A stretch of 64,000 bases of DNA, taken from positions 620,001 to 684,000 of the forward strand of contig NZ_JAHRYQ010000001.1 of assembly GCF_020622065.1 (NCBI RefSeq). The letters are read 5' to 3'. The stretch comes from Geothrix sp. (GTDB taxonomy: Bacteria; Acidobacteriota; Holophagae; Holophagales; Holophagaceae). Position numbers and translations under genes: made by a program. The notes beneath the pieces were generated by a model. That model had not been told where the DNA came from, did no database searches, and worked only from the letters and a program-made list of their open reading frames with translations. This document shows, piece after piece, positions 26,765 through 37,776 of this stretch. Position 1 is the stretch's first letter; each line of letters starts with the position of its first letter.

Positions 26765-27607
26765 CTACTTCTTCAGGGTGACCCGCTCCGGCGCGGTCAG
26801 GCTGAAAGCCACCGGCTTGGAAGCGGGGATCCGGACGATGGTATCGGCGGTGCCGGCCGCCACGGCAGTGCCAGCGGCGGCGCCGATAGCCGCGCCGCCC
26901 AGGGCGTGATCACCCTGGTTCTTCTTGTCGGAGAGGAGGCCGACCAGGGCACCCAGGGCCGCGCCGCCGCCGATGAACTTGGCATTGCGCTCCCCGCGGG
27001 CGCTGGCCACCACGACATGGGTGTCGGTGTCGATGCCCACACCAGCGATCTCAGTCAGGCGGATGCCCAAAGCCCCCTGGCCATTGCTGAGGCGGCCTGC
27101 CGCCGCGCTCTGGGTGACCACGCCGCGGGCGGGGCTGCCGGCGCTCCAGACCAGCTTGCCGTCCACCACCACATCCGCGGCCAGGGAGCCTTCCCAGGCA
27201 TCCCCCGGCTGCTCTTTGTCCGTCGCGAGGTCGCGGGCAAGGGCGATCTCGAGCTTCGTGCCGGTGGGGACTTCCACCACCACTGCCTTCGGGGCGTCCT
27301 TGGGGGCGGGTGCGGCGGCGAGGGTGATGGCTTCCTGCTTCTTGGCCTCGGCCCGCTTCTTCGCATCGGCCACCTGCCGCTCCAGGGCCTTCACCTGGGA
27401 CTTGGTGATGTGCTGGACGGTGTCGCTGTCGGCGCCGGCGACCTTGCCGGACTTGGCCTCGGCCAGCTGCTGCTCCAGCTGGGCGACCTTGGACTCGGCG
27501 GCTTTGGCGGCTTCCTCAGCCTGGATGGCCGCTTCGCTCTTGCGGTTGCAACCCAGGGAAACGACCAGGATCGCGGCGAGGGACAGACTGGAGAAGATGG
27601 TGCGCAT
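26765..27607 (-). CDS. Lipoprotein with coiled coil and glycine-zipper segment
   Basis: 280-aa protein starting at ATG 27607. The signal peptide ends in a lipobox (LVVSLGC, Cys20), so it should be anchored in a membrane. A coiled coil of about 60 residues follows (AEEAAKAAESKVAQLEQQLAEA..), then a beta-rich domain (EVPTGTKLEIALARDL) and a glycine-rich zipper (GGGAALGALVGLL.. GGAAIGAAAGTAVAAG) that may insert in the membrane. Function unknown; the architecture suggests an envelope structural or outer-membrane role. It is divergent from hrcA, with 58 bp between the starts. Confidence 0.78.
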   Translation of the reverse strand: MRTIFSSLSLAAILVVSLGCNRKSEAAIQAEEAAKAAESKVAQLEQQLAEAKSGKVAGADSDTVQHITKSQVKALERQVADAKKRAEAKKQEAITLAAAPAPKDAPKAVVVEVPTGTKLEIALARDLATDKEQPGDAWEGSLAADVVVDGKLVWSAGSPARGVVTQSAAAGRLSNGQGALGIRLTEIAGVGIDTDTHVVVASARGERNAKFIGGGAALGALVGLLSDKKNQGDHALGGAAIGAAAGTAVAAGTADTIVRIPASKPVAFSLTAPERVTLKK

Positions 27608-27665
27608 GGGGCCTCCTTGGGGGGAATCTTGCCGTATAGTATGACACCCCAGAGGGTTTCCTTTC

Positions 27666-28712
27666 ATGGCGCGACCCCACCTCAATCCCCGCGGCGAGTC
27701 CGTGCTCCGCACCCTCATCGAGACCTACCTCGAGGCGGGGGAGCCGGTGGGGTCCCGCCTGCTGGCCAAGCGCTACCCCGAGCCGCTGTCCAGTGCCACG
27801 ATCCGGAATGTGCTGTCGGATCTGGAAGATGAATCGATGGTGGCCCAGCCTCACACCTCCGCGGGCCGGGTGCCGACGGAGCGGGCCTATCGCTACTATG
27901 TGGACCGCTGGCTGAAGGCGCAGCCCCCGGGGCCGGAGATGGAAGGGCGCCTGGCGGCCACGCTGGAGGACCTGGACCTTGATCCCGAGACCTGGGCCCG
28001 GCACGCGGGACGCACGCTGGCCGAGGTGATGGGGGGCGTCTGCGTGGCGCTGCCGTTGCCGCTCACCCACAGCCGCCTGGCCCGGCTGGAGTTCGTGCCC
28101 GTGGGACCGGGCCGGTTGGTGGCGGTCTGGGTGGGCAGCCAGGGGGAGGTGGAGCACCGCCTCATGGAAAACGCCTGGAGCTATCCCGAGTCCGTCCTCG
28201 TCGAGCTGGGGAACTACGCCACGGCCCGGTTTGCCGGTCTCACCCTGGTGGAGATGCGGTCGCGCCTGCTGGATGTCCTCCAGGCCGAGGCGCAGGAAGG
28301 GGAATTCCTCCGTGCCCGGCTGCGTGACCTGGCTTCGCGCTGGCCAGACGAGCGCCCGGCCGGAGAGCCGCCGGTGATGGTGTCGGGCCTGGGGCGGTTG
28401 GGCGGGTTTCCCGAGTTCGAGGATGCGGCCCGGTTCCGCGGCCTCGTGGCGGCCTTCGAGGAGCACGGTCGCCTGGCCCGCCTGCTGAACGCCTTCGCAG
28501 ACCGGGCCTCCGAGGATGTCCAGCTCCTGCTGGGTTCGGAGAACCCCTACCTGGAGGGCTGGCCCCTGGCCACCGCCGTCCGCACTGTTCGGCTGGGTTC
28601 CGCAGGCTTCGTGACCTTCGCCCTGGTGGGGCCCCTCCGGATGGACTATGCCCTGGTCATGGGCGGGCTGCGCTGGTGGTCGGGGCAGGTCAACCGGCGC
28701 CAGGGGGTGTAG
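27666..28712 (+). CDS. hrcA: Heat-inducible transcription repressor HrcA
   Basis: 348-aa repressor of chaperone genes. The winged-helix N-terminus is clear: RGESVLRTLIETYLEAGEPVGSR, LSSATIRNVLSDLED and the downstream HTSAGRVPTERAYRYYVD signature. The large C-terminal GAF-like/dimerisation domain shows the ligand-sensing scaffold. It heads hrcA-grpE-dnaK-dnaJ. HrcA normally binds the CIRCE inverted repeat, but I see no CIRCE-like TTAGCACTC/GAGTGCTAA upstream of hrcA, grpE or dnaK, so its target may be elsewhere or diverged. A TATAGT at 27634 could be its -10. Confidence 0.95.
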   Translation: MARPHLNPRGESVLRTLIETYLEAGEPVGSRLLAKRYPEPLSSATIRNVLSDLEDESMVAQPHTSAGRVPTERAYRYYVDRWLKAQPPGPEMEGRLAATLEDLDLDPETWARHAGRTLAEVMGGVCVALPLPLTHSRLARLEFVPVGPGRLVAVWVGSQGEVEHRLMENAWSYPESVLVELGNYATARFAGLTLVEMRSRLLDVLQAEAQEGEFLRARLRDLASRWPDERPAGEPPVMVSGLGRLGGFPEFEDAARFRGLVAAFEEHGRLARLLNAFADRASEDVQLLLGSENPYLEGWPLATAVRTVRLGSAGFVTFALVGPLRMDYALVMGGLRWWSGQVNRRQGV

Positions 28713-28763
28713 GTCCGCCCGGGCACGGCCCCGGGGCTTGCGGGGATTGCGTATACTGCTGCG

Positions 28764-29432
28764 ATGACCACCGGCCTTCCCCACGAACCAGACGCCCATC
28801 CCGACCATCGTCGTACGGGCCCCCATCCCGCCGGGGAACCCGAGGATGTGGTGGACCTCAACCTGGACGATTCCCTGGATGAGGACCTCCAGTCCGTGGC
28901 CGACGAGGTGGCCTCGGAATACCCGACCCAGATCGTGCCCGAGGTGGACCTGGAGTCGGCGCTGGGCGACGCGGAACGACAGATGGAGGAGATGCTCCGG
29001 CGCGAGGCCGAGCTGATGGATCAGCACCGGCGCCTGGCGGCGGACTTCAACAATTTCAGGAACCGGGCCCAGCGGGACATCGCCCTGGCCGTGGAGCAGG
29101 CCGAGCGCAAGATCCTCCTGGAGCTGCTGCCGGTCCTCGACAACTTCGACCGGGGGCTCGACGCCACCTATCAGGATGTCGAGTCCTTCCGCTCCGGCGT
29201 GGAACTCATCCGCAAGCAGTTCCAGGAGGCCCTGCGCCGCATGAATGTCGAGGCCCTGCCGCTGCAGGTGGGCGAGCCCTTCGACGCCCTCCATGCCGAG
29301 GCCCTCACCACCTTCAGCGATCCCAACCTGCCGGATGGAGCCGTGGCCGCCATCTACGAGCGGGGCTTCAAGCTCAAGGGTCAGCTCCTGCGGGCCGCAC
29401 GCGTCGTGGTGAATCGACTTCAGAGTTCTTAA
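28764..29432 (+). CDS. grpE: Nucleotide exchange factor GrpE
   Basis: 222-aa DnaK cochaperone that releases ADP. An acidic, probably disordered N-terminus of about 70 residues precedes the long dimerising helix (RREAELMDQHRRLAADFNNFRNRAQRD) and the compact beta-domain (VGEPFDALHAEALTT, ending YERGFKLKGQLLRAARVVV). It lies 51 bp after hrcA and 86 bp before dnaK on the same strand. The start ATG at 28764 has no obvious Shine-Dalgarno sequence. Confidence 0.95.
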   Translation: MTTGLPHEPDAHPDHRRTGPHPAGEPEDVVDLNLDDSLDEDLQSVADEVASEYPTQIVPEVDLESALGDAERQMEEMLRREAELMDQHRRLAADFNNFRNRAQRDIALAVEQAERKILLELLPVLDNFDRGLDATYQDVESFRSGVELIRKQFQEALRRMNVEALPLQVGEPFDALHAEALTTFSDPNLPDGAVAAIYERGFKLKGQLLRAARVVVNRLQSS

Positions 29433-29518
29433 AAATCCTAGTCGCATTCAATGCTTATGATGGATGTAATGTCCATAACTCATTACCATGACCTCGCGAT
29501 CCCCCTGGAGTTCCACCC

Positions 29519-31384
<1,866 letters not shown>

Positions 31385-31423
31385 CCCCGCATCATCGGCT
31401 ATCCTGGAACCCAGGATGGATGC

Positions 31424-32590
31424 ATGAAGCGAGACTACTACGAGGTTCTCGGGGTCACCCGGGAAGCGGGATCCGACGAACTCAAGAAGGCCTATCGCAA
31501 GCTGGCCATGGAACTGCACCCCGACCGCAATCCGGGCAACAAGGAGGCGGAGGAGAAGTTCAAGGAGGCCGCAGAGGCCTACAGCGTGCTCTCCGACCCC
31601 GAGAAGCGGAAGGTCTACGACCAGTTCGGCCATGCGGGTCTGGGCGGCGCGGGAGGCGGCGGCCAGCAGTTCCAGTTCGATCCGAACCAGTTCGCGGACT
31701 TCGAGGACATTCTCGGCAGCTTCTTCGGCGGCGGCCTCTTCGGCGACCTCTTCGGAGGGGGTGGCGGCCGTCGCCGCGCCGGTGGGGAGGAGCGCGGCTC
31801 GGACCTGCAGTACAACCTGAAGCTGAGCTTCCGCGACGCCATCTTCGGGAAGGATTCGGTCGAACTCAGCATCCCCCGGCTGGAGGCCTGCGACACCTGC
31901 CATGGCTCCGGCTGTGAGGCGGGGTCCCGCCCCGAGACCTGCCCCCAGTGCCGGGGCGCGGGCCAGGTGGCCGTGCGCCAGGGTTTCTTCCAGATGCTCA
32001 CCCCCTGTCCGCGCTGTGAAGGCCGGGGGCGCATCATTCCCAAGCCCTGCCGGACCTGCCATGGCGAAGGGCGCACCCACCGCAAGTCCAAGGTCAGTTT
32101 CAAGATTCCCGCGGGCGTGGACCGGGGCACGCGGCTGCGGCTCCAGAACCAGGGTGAGGCCGGGCGGTTCGGCGGTCGGACGGGCGACCTCTATGTGGTG
32201 TTCGATGTGGAGCCGGATCCACGCTATGAGCGCGACGGCAGCGACCTGCACCAGCGGCTGGAGGTCTCCTGGCCCCTGTTGGTGACCGGCGGCTCGCTCG
32301 AGGTGGAGACGCCCTACGGCCCGGACAAGGTGAAGCTTGCGGCGGGCACTCCGGCGGACCATGTCGTGAAGCTGGTGAATGCCGGCGTCCCGCGCCTCCA
32401 GGGCAGCGGGCGGGGCGACCTGTATCTCCATCTCCGGGTGGCGGTGCCGAAGTCCCTCAGCGCCGAGCAGCGCCAGCTCGTCGAGCAGCTCCGCCGCAGC
32501 CTGGACGGCGAGGCCGCCCCGGGCGAAGGAGAGGGCTTCCTCGCCAAGGTGTTCGGCTCCGAGAAGGGCGGAAAAAAGAAGCGGAAGTAG
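31424..32590 (+). CDS. dnaJ: Chaperone DnaJ (Hsp40)
   Basis: 388-aa class A J-protein that delivers substrates to DnaK and stimulates its ATPase. It has the J-domain with HPD in [10 protein letters not shown], a Gly/Phe-rich linker (residues about 72-125), four zinc-finger CxxCxGxG repeats ([32 protein letters not shown]), and two C-terminal beta-barrel domains. The protein ends in a lysine-rich tail. It lies 39 bp downstream of dnaK, the last gene of the cluster before a strong inverted repeat. Confidence 0.96.
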   Translation: MKRDYYEVLGVTREAGSDELKKAYRKLAMELHPDRNPGNKEAEEKFKEAAEAYSVLSDPEKRKVYDQFGHAGLGGAGGGGQQFQFDPNQFADFEDILGSFFGGGLFGDLFGGGGGRRRAGGEERGSDLQYNLKLSFRDAIFGKDSVELSIPRLEACDTCHGSGCEAGSRPETCPQCRGAGQVAVRQGFFQMLTPCPRCEGRGRIIPKPCRTCHGEGRTHRKSKVSFKIPAGVDRGTRLRLQNQGEAGRFGGRTGDLYVVFDVEPDPRYERDGSDLHQRLEVSWPLLVTGGSLEVETPYGPDKVKLAAGTPADHVVKLVNAGVPRLQGSGRGDLYLHLRVAVPKSLSAEQRQLVEQLRRSLDGEAAPGEGEGFLAKVFGSEKGGKKKRK

Positions 32591-32592
32591 GA

Positions 32593-32641
32593 GGTCGTAA
32601 TTAAAGCCCCTCAAGCGGCGTCGTAGGGCTTTGTTACGACC
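32593..32641. terminator. Long inverted repeat after dnaJ
   Basis: GGTCGTAATTAAAGCCC and GGGCTTTGTTACGACC pair over 15-16 positions around a 16-nt loop. It starts 3 bp after dnaJ and separates it from the convergent cyclase gene; a second GC-rich hairpin follows at 32642-32665. A bidirectional terminator is likely, although no T-run follows. Confidence 0.55.
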
Positions 32642-32671
32642 GCTGAGGCGCCCGGGCCTCGGCCCAGCGGT

Positions 32672-33832
32672 CTACGAGCGCGCCATCACCACCCGTCCCT
32701 TGCCTTCCTCCTTGGCTCGCAGAAGGGCGCGGTCGGCCTGTTCGATGAGGTGGCCGGCCCCGTCGGCATGCTCAGGGAAGGCGGCGACGCCGGCGCTGAG
32801 GGAGATGGCGAGGTGGTTGGAGCCGAACGCCACCGGCTGCTCCCGGAGCGTCTGCAGCAGCCGCTCGCCGAGCTTCCGGGCGCCCCGGGAAGTCGTGCTG
32901 GGCATGAGGATGCAGAACTCGTCGCCGCCGTAGCGGTAGAGGCGGTCGTGCGCCCGGCAGAGGCGCTGGGCCGTGTGGGCCACAGCCTCCAGCAGGATGC
33001 TGCCCGCGGGATGGCCATGGCTGGTGTTCACCCGCTTGAGGTCGTCCACATCGAGGAACAGCAGCGCGAGGGGCTCCCCCTTGGCGGCGGCGGTCCGGAC
33101 GGCCTGGGGCAGCTCCGCCTCGAGGCAGCGGCGGTTCTGGGCGACGGTGAGATCGTCCTTGAAGGAGAGGGCCCGGCTCTCCTCCAGGCGCCAGGCGTTG
33201 AGCAGCAGGGGCTCCACATCGTCGAAGCCGCGGAGGCAGCGCTCCGGGGCCTCCTTCGGATCCAGCAGCCGCAGAATGCCCAGCTGTTCCGAGGCGGCCA
33301 GGAGGAAGGCCTCGCCGCGGCGCACCAGGTCCGCGGCCTCCTGCCGGGGCAGGGGGGCCTCGGGGAAGGCGCCATCGCCGGCACGCTGGTAGAAGAGGTC
33401 ATCGCGCCGCAGCCAGATGGCGCCGCCCCGGGCCCCGGACAGCCGGATGGCCCGTTCCAGCACGAGACGCAACAGATCATCCAGCGAGGCCAGATGCAGC
33501 ATCTGGCGCAGCCAGCCCTCGCTGCCCAGGTCCCGGTGCCGCAGGTGATGCAGGGCCTCCCGGACCGCCTCCAGGGGATGATCCTGCAGCAGGACCCAGC
33601 CCGGTCGCAGGCCCAGGACGGCGCTGACTTCTTCGGCGCTGGCCTCCTGGACCCACCACAGCAACTCCGAACCTTCGGCCGGGATCAGCCGCGGGTCGGG
33701 CCGTTCGGCCACCAGGACAACGGAGCCTGGTCCTGGCCCGGGGATGGCCTCGTAGCCCCACTCAGCCAACGCCACGCGGAGGGCGTCTCCGGCCCTGGAG
33801 GGATGCGGCTCCAGCCAGTGGATGCGGTGCAT
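32672..33832 (-). CDS. Diguanylate cyclase (GGDEF) with N-terminal sensory region
   Basis: 386-aa enzyme that makes c-di-GMP from GTP. Residues 1-100 look like a receiver-type fold without the conserved acidic phospho-site; residues about 105-230 resemble a GAF domain. The GGDEF domain (about 235-386) has an intact active site at 302-306 and an allosteric I-site RxxD (RAHD, 293-296) five residues before it, so product inhibition is expected. ATG 33832 is favoured (GGAG upstream). No TM segment is visible, so it is cytosolic. The pilB gene about 2 kb away encodes a c-di-GMP-binding domain. Confidence 0.9.
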   Translation of the reverse strand: MHRIHWLEPHPSRAGDALRVALAEWGYEAIPGPGPGSVVLVAERPDPRLIPAEGSELLWWVQEASAEEVSAVLGLRPGWVLLQDHPLEAVREALHHLRHRDLGSEGWLRQMLHLASLDDLLRLVLERAIRLSGARGGAIWLRRDDLFYQRAGDGAFPEAPLPRQEAADLVRRGEAFLLAASEQLGILRLLDPKEAPERCLRGFDDVEPLLLNAWRLEESRALSFKDDLTVAQNRRCLEAELPQAVRTAAAKGEPLALLFLDVDDLKRVNTSHGHPAGSILLEAVAHTAQRLCRAHDRLYRYGGDEFCILMPSTTSRGARKLGERLLQTLREQPVAFGSNHLAISLSAGVAAFPEHADGAGHLIEQADRALLRAKEEGKGRVVMARS

Positions 33833-33888
33833 GGGACTCCGATGGATCGATTCAATCAGGGGCGGGGGTGGCGAGGGCCGGGGGGCGC

Positions 33889-35847
33889 TCAGCCCAGGGC
33901 CGCTTCGAGCCGCAGGGCCAACTGGCGCAGGTGAGCGGCCAGCTGTTCCAGCGCGGGAAGAGAGCCCTCGCGCTGGCTGCGTTCGGCCCGCACCCACCGT
34001 TTGAGGAGGGTCAGGGCCTGAGAGTCACGGACGCCCAGCCGCTTGGCGGTCTGGATGAGCTTGTGGGAAAGCCGGGTGCGTTCGGGGCCCGTGGGGCCCT
34101 GCTTCAAGCTGGCCACGAGCCTCAGGGCCTCCTGGGCGACTTCGAGGTCCTGCCGGATCAGCGGCACCCGCGCATTGATGCGCAGCAGGAAGAGCTCCAG
34201 GAAGCGCATCAGCTCGCCCAGCAAGTCCATCCCGTCGCGAAGGGCCTGGGGCACATCCTCCGGGGACTCGAGCAGGCGCCCCAGGTCCTGGATGAGCCGC
34301 TCGCCTTCCTCCCGGTCGGGCCGCCGCATCAGGGGGAACTCCGGGCTGCGTCGGAAGGCCAGCAGGTGACGGTAGGTCTGTGACAGGCCGAGGGCCAGCC
34401 GGGGCCAATCCTGGAGTTCAAGGTGGAGGAGAAGCTGGCCGTGCAGGGGGGGGACCTGTTCCCAGAGCCGCTGGATCCGCAGCCGGAGCCGCTCGCCCTC
34501 CTCCATCATGCTGGGCGATTCGGGGAAGAGCCGATGCTGGACATCCGGCGAGAAGATCCCCACCAGCTCGCCCATGAGCTGCTTTTGGTGGTTCACGAGG
34601 AGGGCCTTCAGGCTGTCGAGGGTCTGGGCCAGCTGGTCAGCATCCTGGCCAGCCAGCGCCTGCTGGAGGAGGCTCCGCAGGGTCCCCTGGTCCTGCTGTA
34701 GGCTCAGCACTGCCTGCCGCAGGTAGGCCCGGAGCCTGGGGGCCTCCGGCCGGTCCGGGTCCAGGAGGGCGGCGCGCTCGGGATCATAGGCCCGCTCCGA
34801 CATGCGGCCCAGTTCCGATTCGACGACGAAGAAGGTGGGGACGGCGGCGTAGCGGTCGCGGAGGTTCCCCCCGGCGGCGGGCTCGATGGATTCCAGCAGG
34901 CCCAGCAGGGAAATGTGGCTGGCCAGGGCCCGGGCCACCACGGAGAAGGCCGCCCGGTCCTCCTGGCGGATCTGCCCCAGCAGGCGCCGCAGCTCGGTGG
35001 GCATGCGGTCCCTGAGCAACTCGGCGTCCATGCGGGGCAGGGTCCAGCCCAGGTTGTCCCAGAGCCAACGCAGGCTGCCCCGGACCTGCTCCACGGCAGG
35101 CCAGTGGATGCCCCGGTCGAGGGGGCGCAGCAGGCTCAGGCGGAGGTTGGAGATGACATGCTCGAGGAGGATCAGCGGCTCCACGCGGGCGTGGATCTCC
35201 TTGGGAATGCAGGATTCCAGCTGCTCCGCCAGCCGGGCCAGGGCCTCCTCCAGCCGCCCCTGCCCCTGGATGGCGCGGTTCAGGGACTTCATCTGGGCAT
35301 TCAGCCGCGCCACGGCTTCGGAGCCGCCTTCCGAGGCCTGGATCGCGGCCAGGATCTGCCGGAAGGAGTCGCGGTGGTCCGCCAGGAAGGCGGCCCAGAG
35401 GGTCCGGAGGGCTCCGGCATCCTCGGCAGGGGTGGGGGCCATGGCCCGCAGAGAAGCCAGGAGATCCAGCAGCTGACCCACCCATTCAGGTTGCTGCAGC
35501 TCCACCATGAGCTCCCGGTGGGCCGCCTCGGCCTGATCGCCCAGGCGCCCCAACCCGTGCTGCATGACCAGAGCCATGGCCGCACGGGACTCCCCGAGGC
35601 GGCGGGCGGAAAACTGATGCAGGAAGGCCAGGAAGAGTCCCAGATTGCGTCGCAAGCTGGCCTGGGCCGTCGATTCCTCGACCGAAGCCGCCTCCTGTGG
35701 GGCCGAACCGAGCAGGGGGTCCAGGTCCCCGGCCCCTTCCCGGAGGATGTCCTCCAGCAGCGTCAGGTCGCTTCTGGACAGGCCCTTCTCCCGGATCAAC
35801 TGCCGGGCCAGCAGCAGGCGCTGGGGCGGGGTTCCTGGGGCGGGCAT
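33889..35847 (-). CDS. Large alpha-helical protein of unknown function beside the pilus genes
   Basis: 652-aa protein, almost entirely predicted helix, rich in Leu, Arg, Gln and Glu and with very few aromatic clusters. No signal peptide, membrane helix, nucleotide-binding loop or known motif is visible. I chose ATG 35847; another ATG at 35862 would add five residues, and neither has a good ribosome binding site. It reads away from pilB with 79 bp between the starts, and it is upstream of the diguanylate cyclase on the same strand (56 bp gap), so those two may be cotranscribed. The pilus and c-di-GMP context is suggestive only. Confidence 0.75.
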   Translation of the reverse strand: MPAPGTPPQRLLLARQLIREKGLSRSDLTLLEDILREGAGDLDPLLGSAPQEAASVEESTAQASLRRNLGLFLAFLHQFSARRLGESRAAMALVMQHGLGRLGDQAEAAHRELMVELQQPEWVGQLLDLLASLRAMAPTPAEDAGALRTLWAAFLADHRDSFRQILAAIQASEGGSEAVARLNAQMKSLNRAIQGQGRLEEALARLAEQLESCIPKEIHARVEPLILLEHVISNLRLSLLRPLDRGIHWPAVEQVRGSLRWLWDNLGWTLPRMDAELLRDRMPTELRRLLGQIRQEDRAAFSVVARALASHISLLGLLESIEPAAGGNLRDRYAAVPTFFVVESELGRMSERAYDPERAALLDPDRPEAPRLRAYLRQAVLSLQQDQGTLRSLLQQALAGQDADQLAQTLDSLKALLVNHQKQLMGELVGIFSPDVQHRLFPESPSMMEEGERLRLRIQRLWEQVPPLHGQLLLHLELQDWPRLALGLSQTYRHLLAFRRSPEFPLMRRPDREEGERLIQDLGRLLESPEDVPQALRDGMDLLGELMRFLELFLLRINARVPLIRQDLEVAQEALRLVASLKQGPTGPERTRLSHKLIQTAKRLGVRDSQALTLLKRWVRAERSQREGSLPALEQLAAHLRQLALRLEAALG

Positions 35848-35926
35848 GGCAAAAGCATACAATGGGTTGGACTTCAGGACGCTTCGGGTGGTGATACCAT
35901 CGCCTCACCCCATCCGGAGGCAGCCA

Positions 35927-37765
35927 GTGGTCAGCAAGCTCGGGGAAATGCTCGTCAAGGCCCAGCTCATCACGGATGCCCAGCTGGAAGAAGTGATGAA
36001 AATCCAGCGGCGGGAGGGGGGCAAGCTTGGAAGCATCGTCGTTCGGCAGGGCTTCTGTTCGGATCAGGACATCGTGAGCTTCCTGGGCATGCAGTACGGC
36101 GTGCCCGCCGCGGACCTGGAACAGTGGCCGCCCATCGATTCGAGCGTCATCGCCCTCATCCCCAAGGACTTGGCCCAGCGCCACAAGGTGCTGCCCCTCC
36201 AGCGCACGGGCAATGTGCTGACCCTGGCCATGTCCGATCCCACCGACATCTTCGCCATGGATGATGTCCGCTTCCACACGGGCTACAATGTGGATCCGGT
36301 GGTCTCCAGCGAGATGGGGCTCGTCCGGGCGGTCGAGAAATACTACGGGGGCGCCAGTGCGGTGCGCCTGGCCGACGGCACCCAGGGTCGGAGTTCCTAC
36401 GCGGGCGGGGCCGCCGCCGCCGGGCCCACCGACACCAGCGGGGGAACCTCCCCTTTCAATGAGGCGGACGAGCAGTTCGATCTGGCAGACCTGGAACAGG
36501 AACTCGACGCCGACGCCGAATTCGACACCACGGACGACGAGGAAGACAGCATCAATGTCGGCGCCCTGAAGAAGGGCAGCGAAGACGCGCCGGTGGTCAA
36601 GCTCGTGAACATGGTGCTCATCGACGCCATCAAGCGCGGCGCCTCCGATATCCACATCGAGCCCTACGAGAAGAACTACCGCATCCGGTTCCGCATCGAC
36701 GGCATCTTGATGGAGGTGATGCGCCCGAACCTGAAGCTGAAGGACCCCCTCACCTCCCGCGTGAAGATCCTGGCCAAGCTCAACATCGCCGAGAAGCGCC
36801 TGCCTCAGGACGGCCGCATCAAGTTGCGCGTGAACATGGGCGGCAAGCAGAAGGTCATCGACTATCGCGTGAGCATCCTGCCGACCCTCTTCGGCGAGAA
36901 GATCGTGCTGCGGCTGCTCGACAGCGACAAGCTCATGCTCGACCTCACCAAGCTGGGCTTCGAGCAGGAGAGCCTCGACCGCTGGGACCGGCAGATCTCC
37001 AAGCCCTACGGCATGGTGCTCGTCACCGGGCCCACGGGATCGGGCAAGACGAACACCCTGTACTCGTCCATCGCCAAGCTCAACACCGTGGACACCAACA
37101 TCCTCACGGCCGAGGATCCCGTGGAATTCAACTTCCCCGGCATCAATCAGGTGCAGATGAAGGAGCAGATCGGCCTGAACTTCGCCGCGGCCCTGCGCTC
37201 GTTCCTGCGGCAGGATCCCAACATCATCCTGGTCGGTGAGATCCGCGACTTCGAGACGGCCGAGATCGCCATCAAGGCGAGCCTCACGGGCCACCTGGTG
37301 TTGTCCACCCTGCACACCAACGACGCCCCCAGCACCATCAACCGCCTCATGAACATGGGCGTGGAGCCGTTCCTGGTGGCCACCTCCGTGAACATCATCT
37401 GCGCCCAGCGTCTCGTGCGGCGCCTCTGCACGAACTGCAAGGCCGTGGACACCCATCACCAGCCCGAGGAGGCCCTCCTCAAGGTGGGCTTCACGCCCGA
37501 AGAGATCCAGAAGGGCATCACCTTCTACAAGACCGTGGGCTGCGAGGTCTGCAACAAGCGCGGCTACAAGGGTCGGGTGGGCCTCTATGAAGTGCTGGAG
37601 ATGTCCGAGACCCTCAAGGACATGATTCTCACTGGCGCTTCGGCCATTGAGCTGCGCGAGCAGGGGCAGAAAGAGGGCATGATCACCCTCCGGCGCTCGG
37701 GCTGCCGCAAAGTCCTGGACGGTGTCACCACCATCGAAGAGATCATCCGCGAAACCGTTCTCTAG
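35927..37765 (+). CDS. pilB: Type IV pilus extension ATPase PilB, with MshEN domain
   Basis: 612-aa hexameric ATPase powering pilus assembly at the inner membrane. GTG 35927 follows GGAGG at six bases. Residues 4-27 and 33-56 are two 24-residue KLGxx-type motifs with a five-residue spacer, the c-di-GMP-binding arrangement of MshEN domains. An acidic low-complexity linker (about 145-215) leads to the ATPase: Walker A GPTGSGKT, Walker B ILVGEIRD, His box, and a four-Cys zinc site (CTNC and CEVC). First gene of pilB-pilT-pilC, 11 bp before pilT. Confidence 0.96.
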   Translation: MVSKLGEMLVKAQLITDAQLEEVMKIQRREGGKLGSIVVRQGFCSDQDIVSFLGMQYGVPAADLEQWPPIDSSVIALIPKDLAQRHKVLPLQRTGNVLTLAMSDPTDIFAMDDVRFHTGYNVDPVVSSEMGLVRAVEKYYGGASAVRLADGTQGRSSYAGGAAAAGPTDTSGGTSPFNEADEQFDLADLEQELDADAEFDTTDDEEDSINVGALKKGSEDAPVVKLVNMVLIDAIKRGASDIHIEPYEKNYRIRFRIDGILMEVMRPNLKLKDPLTSRVKILAKLNIAEKRLPQDGRIKLRVNMGGKQKVIDYRVSILPTLFGEKIVLRLLDSDKLMLDLTKLGFEQESLDRWDRQISKPYGMVLVTGPTGSGKTNTLYSSIAKLNTVDTNILTAEDPVEFNFPGINQVQMKEQIGLNFAAALRSFLRQDPNIILVGEIRDFETAEIAIKASLTGHLVLSTLHTNDAPSTINRLMNMGVEPFLVATSVNIICAQRLVRRLCTNCKAVDTHHQPEEALLKVGFTPEEIQKGITFYKTVGCEVCNKRGYKGRVGLYEVLEMSETLKDMILTGASAIELREQGQKEGMITLRRSGCRKVLDGVTTIEEIIRETVL

Positions 37766-37776
37766 GCGAGGTTCCC

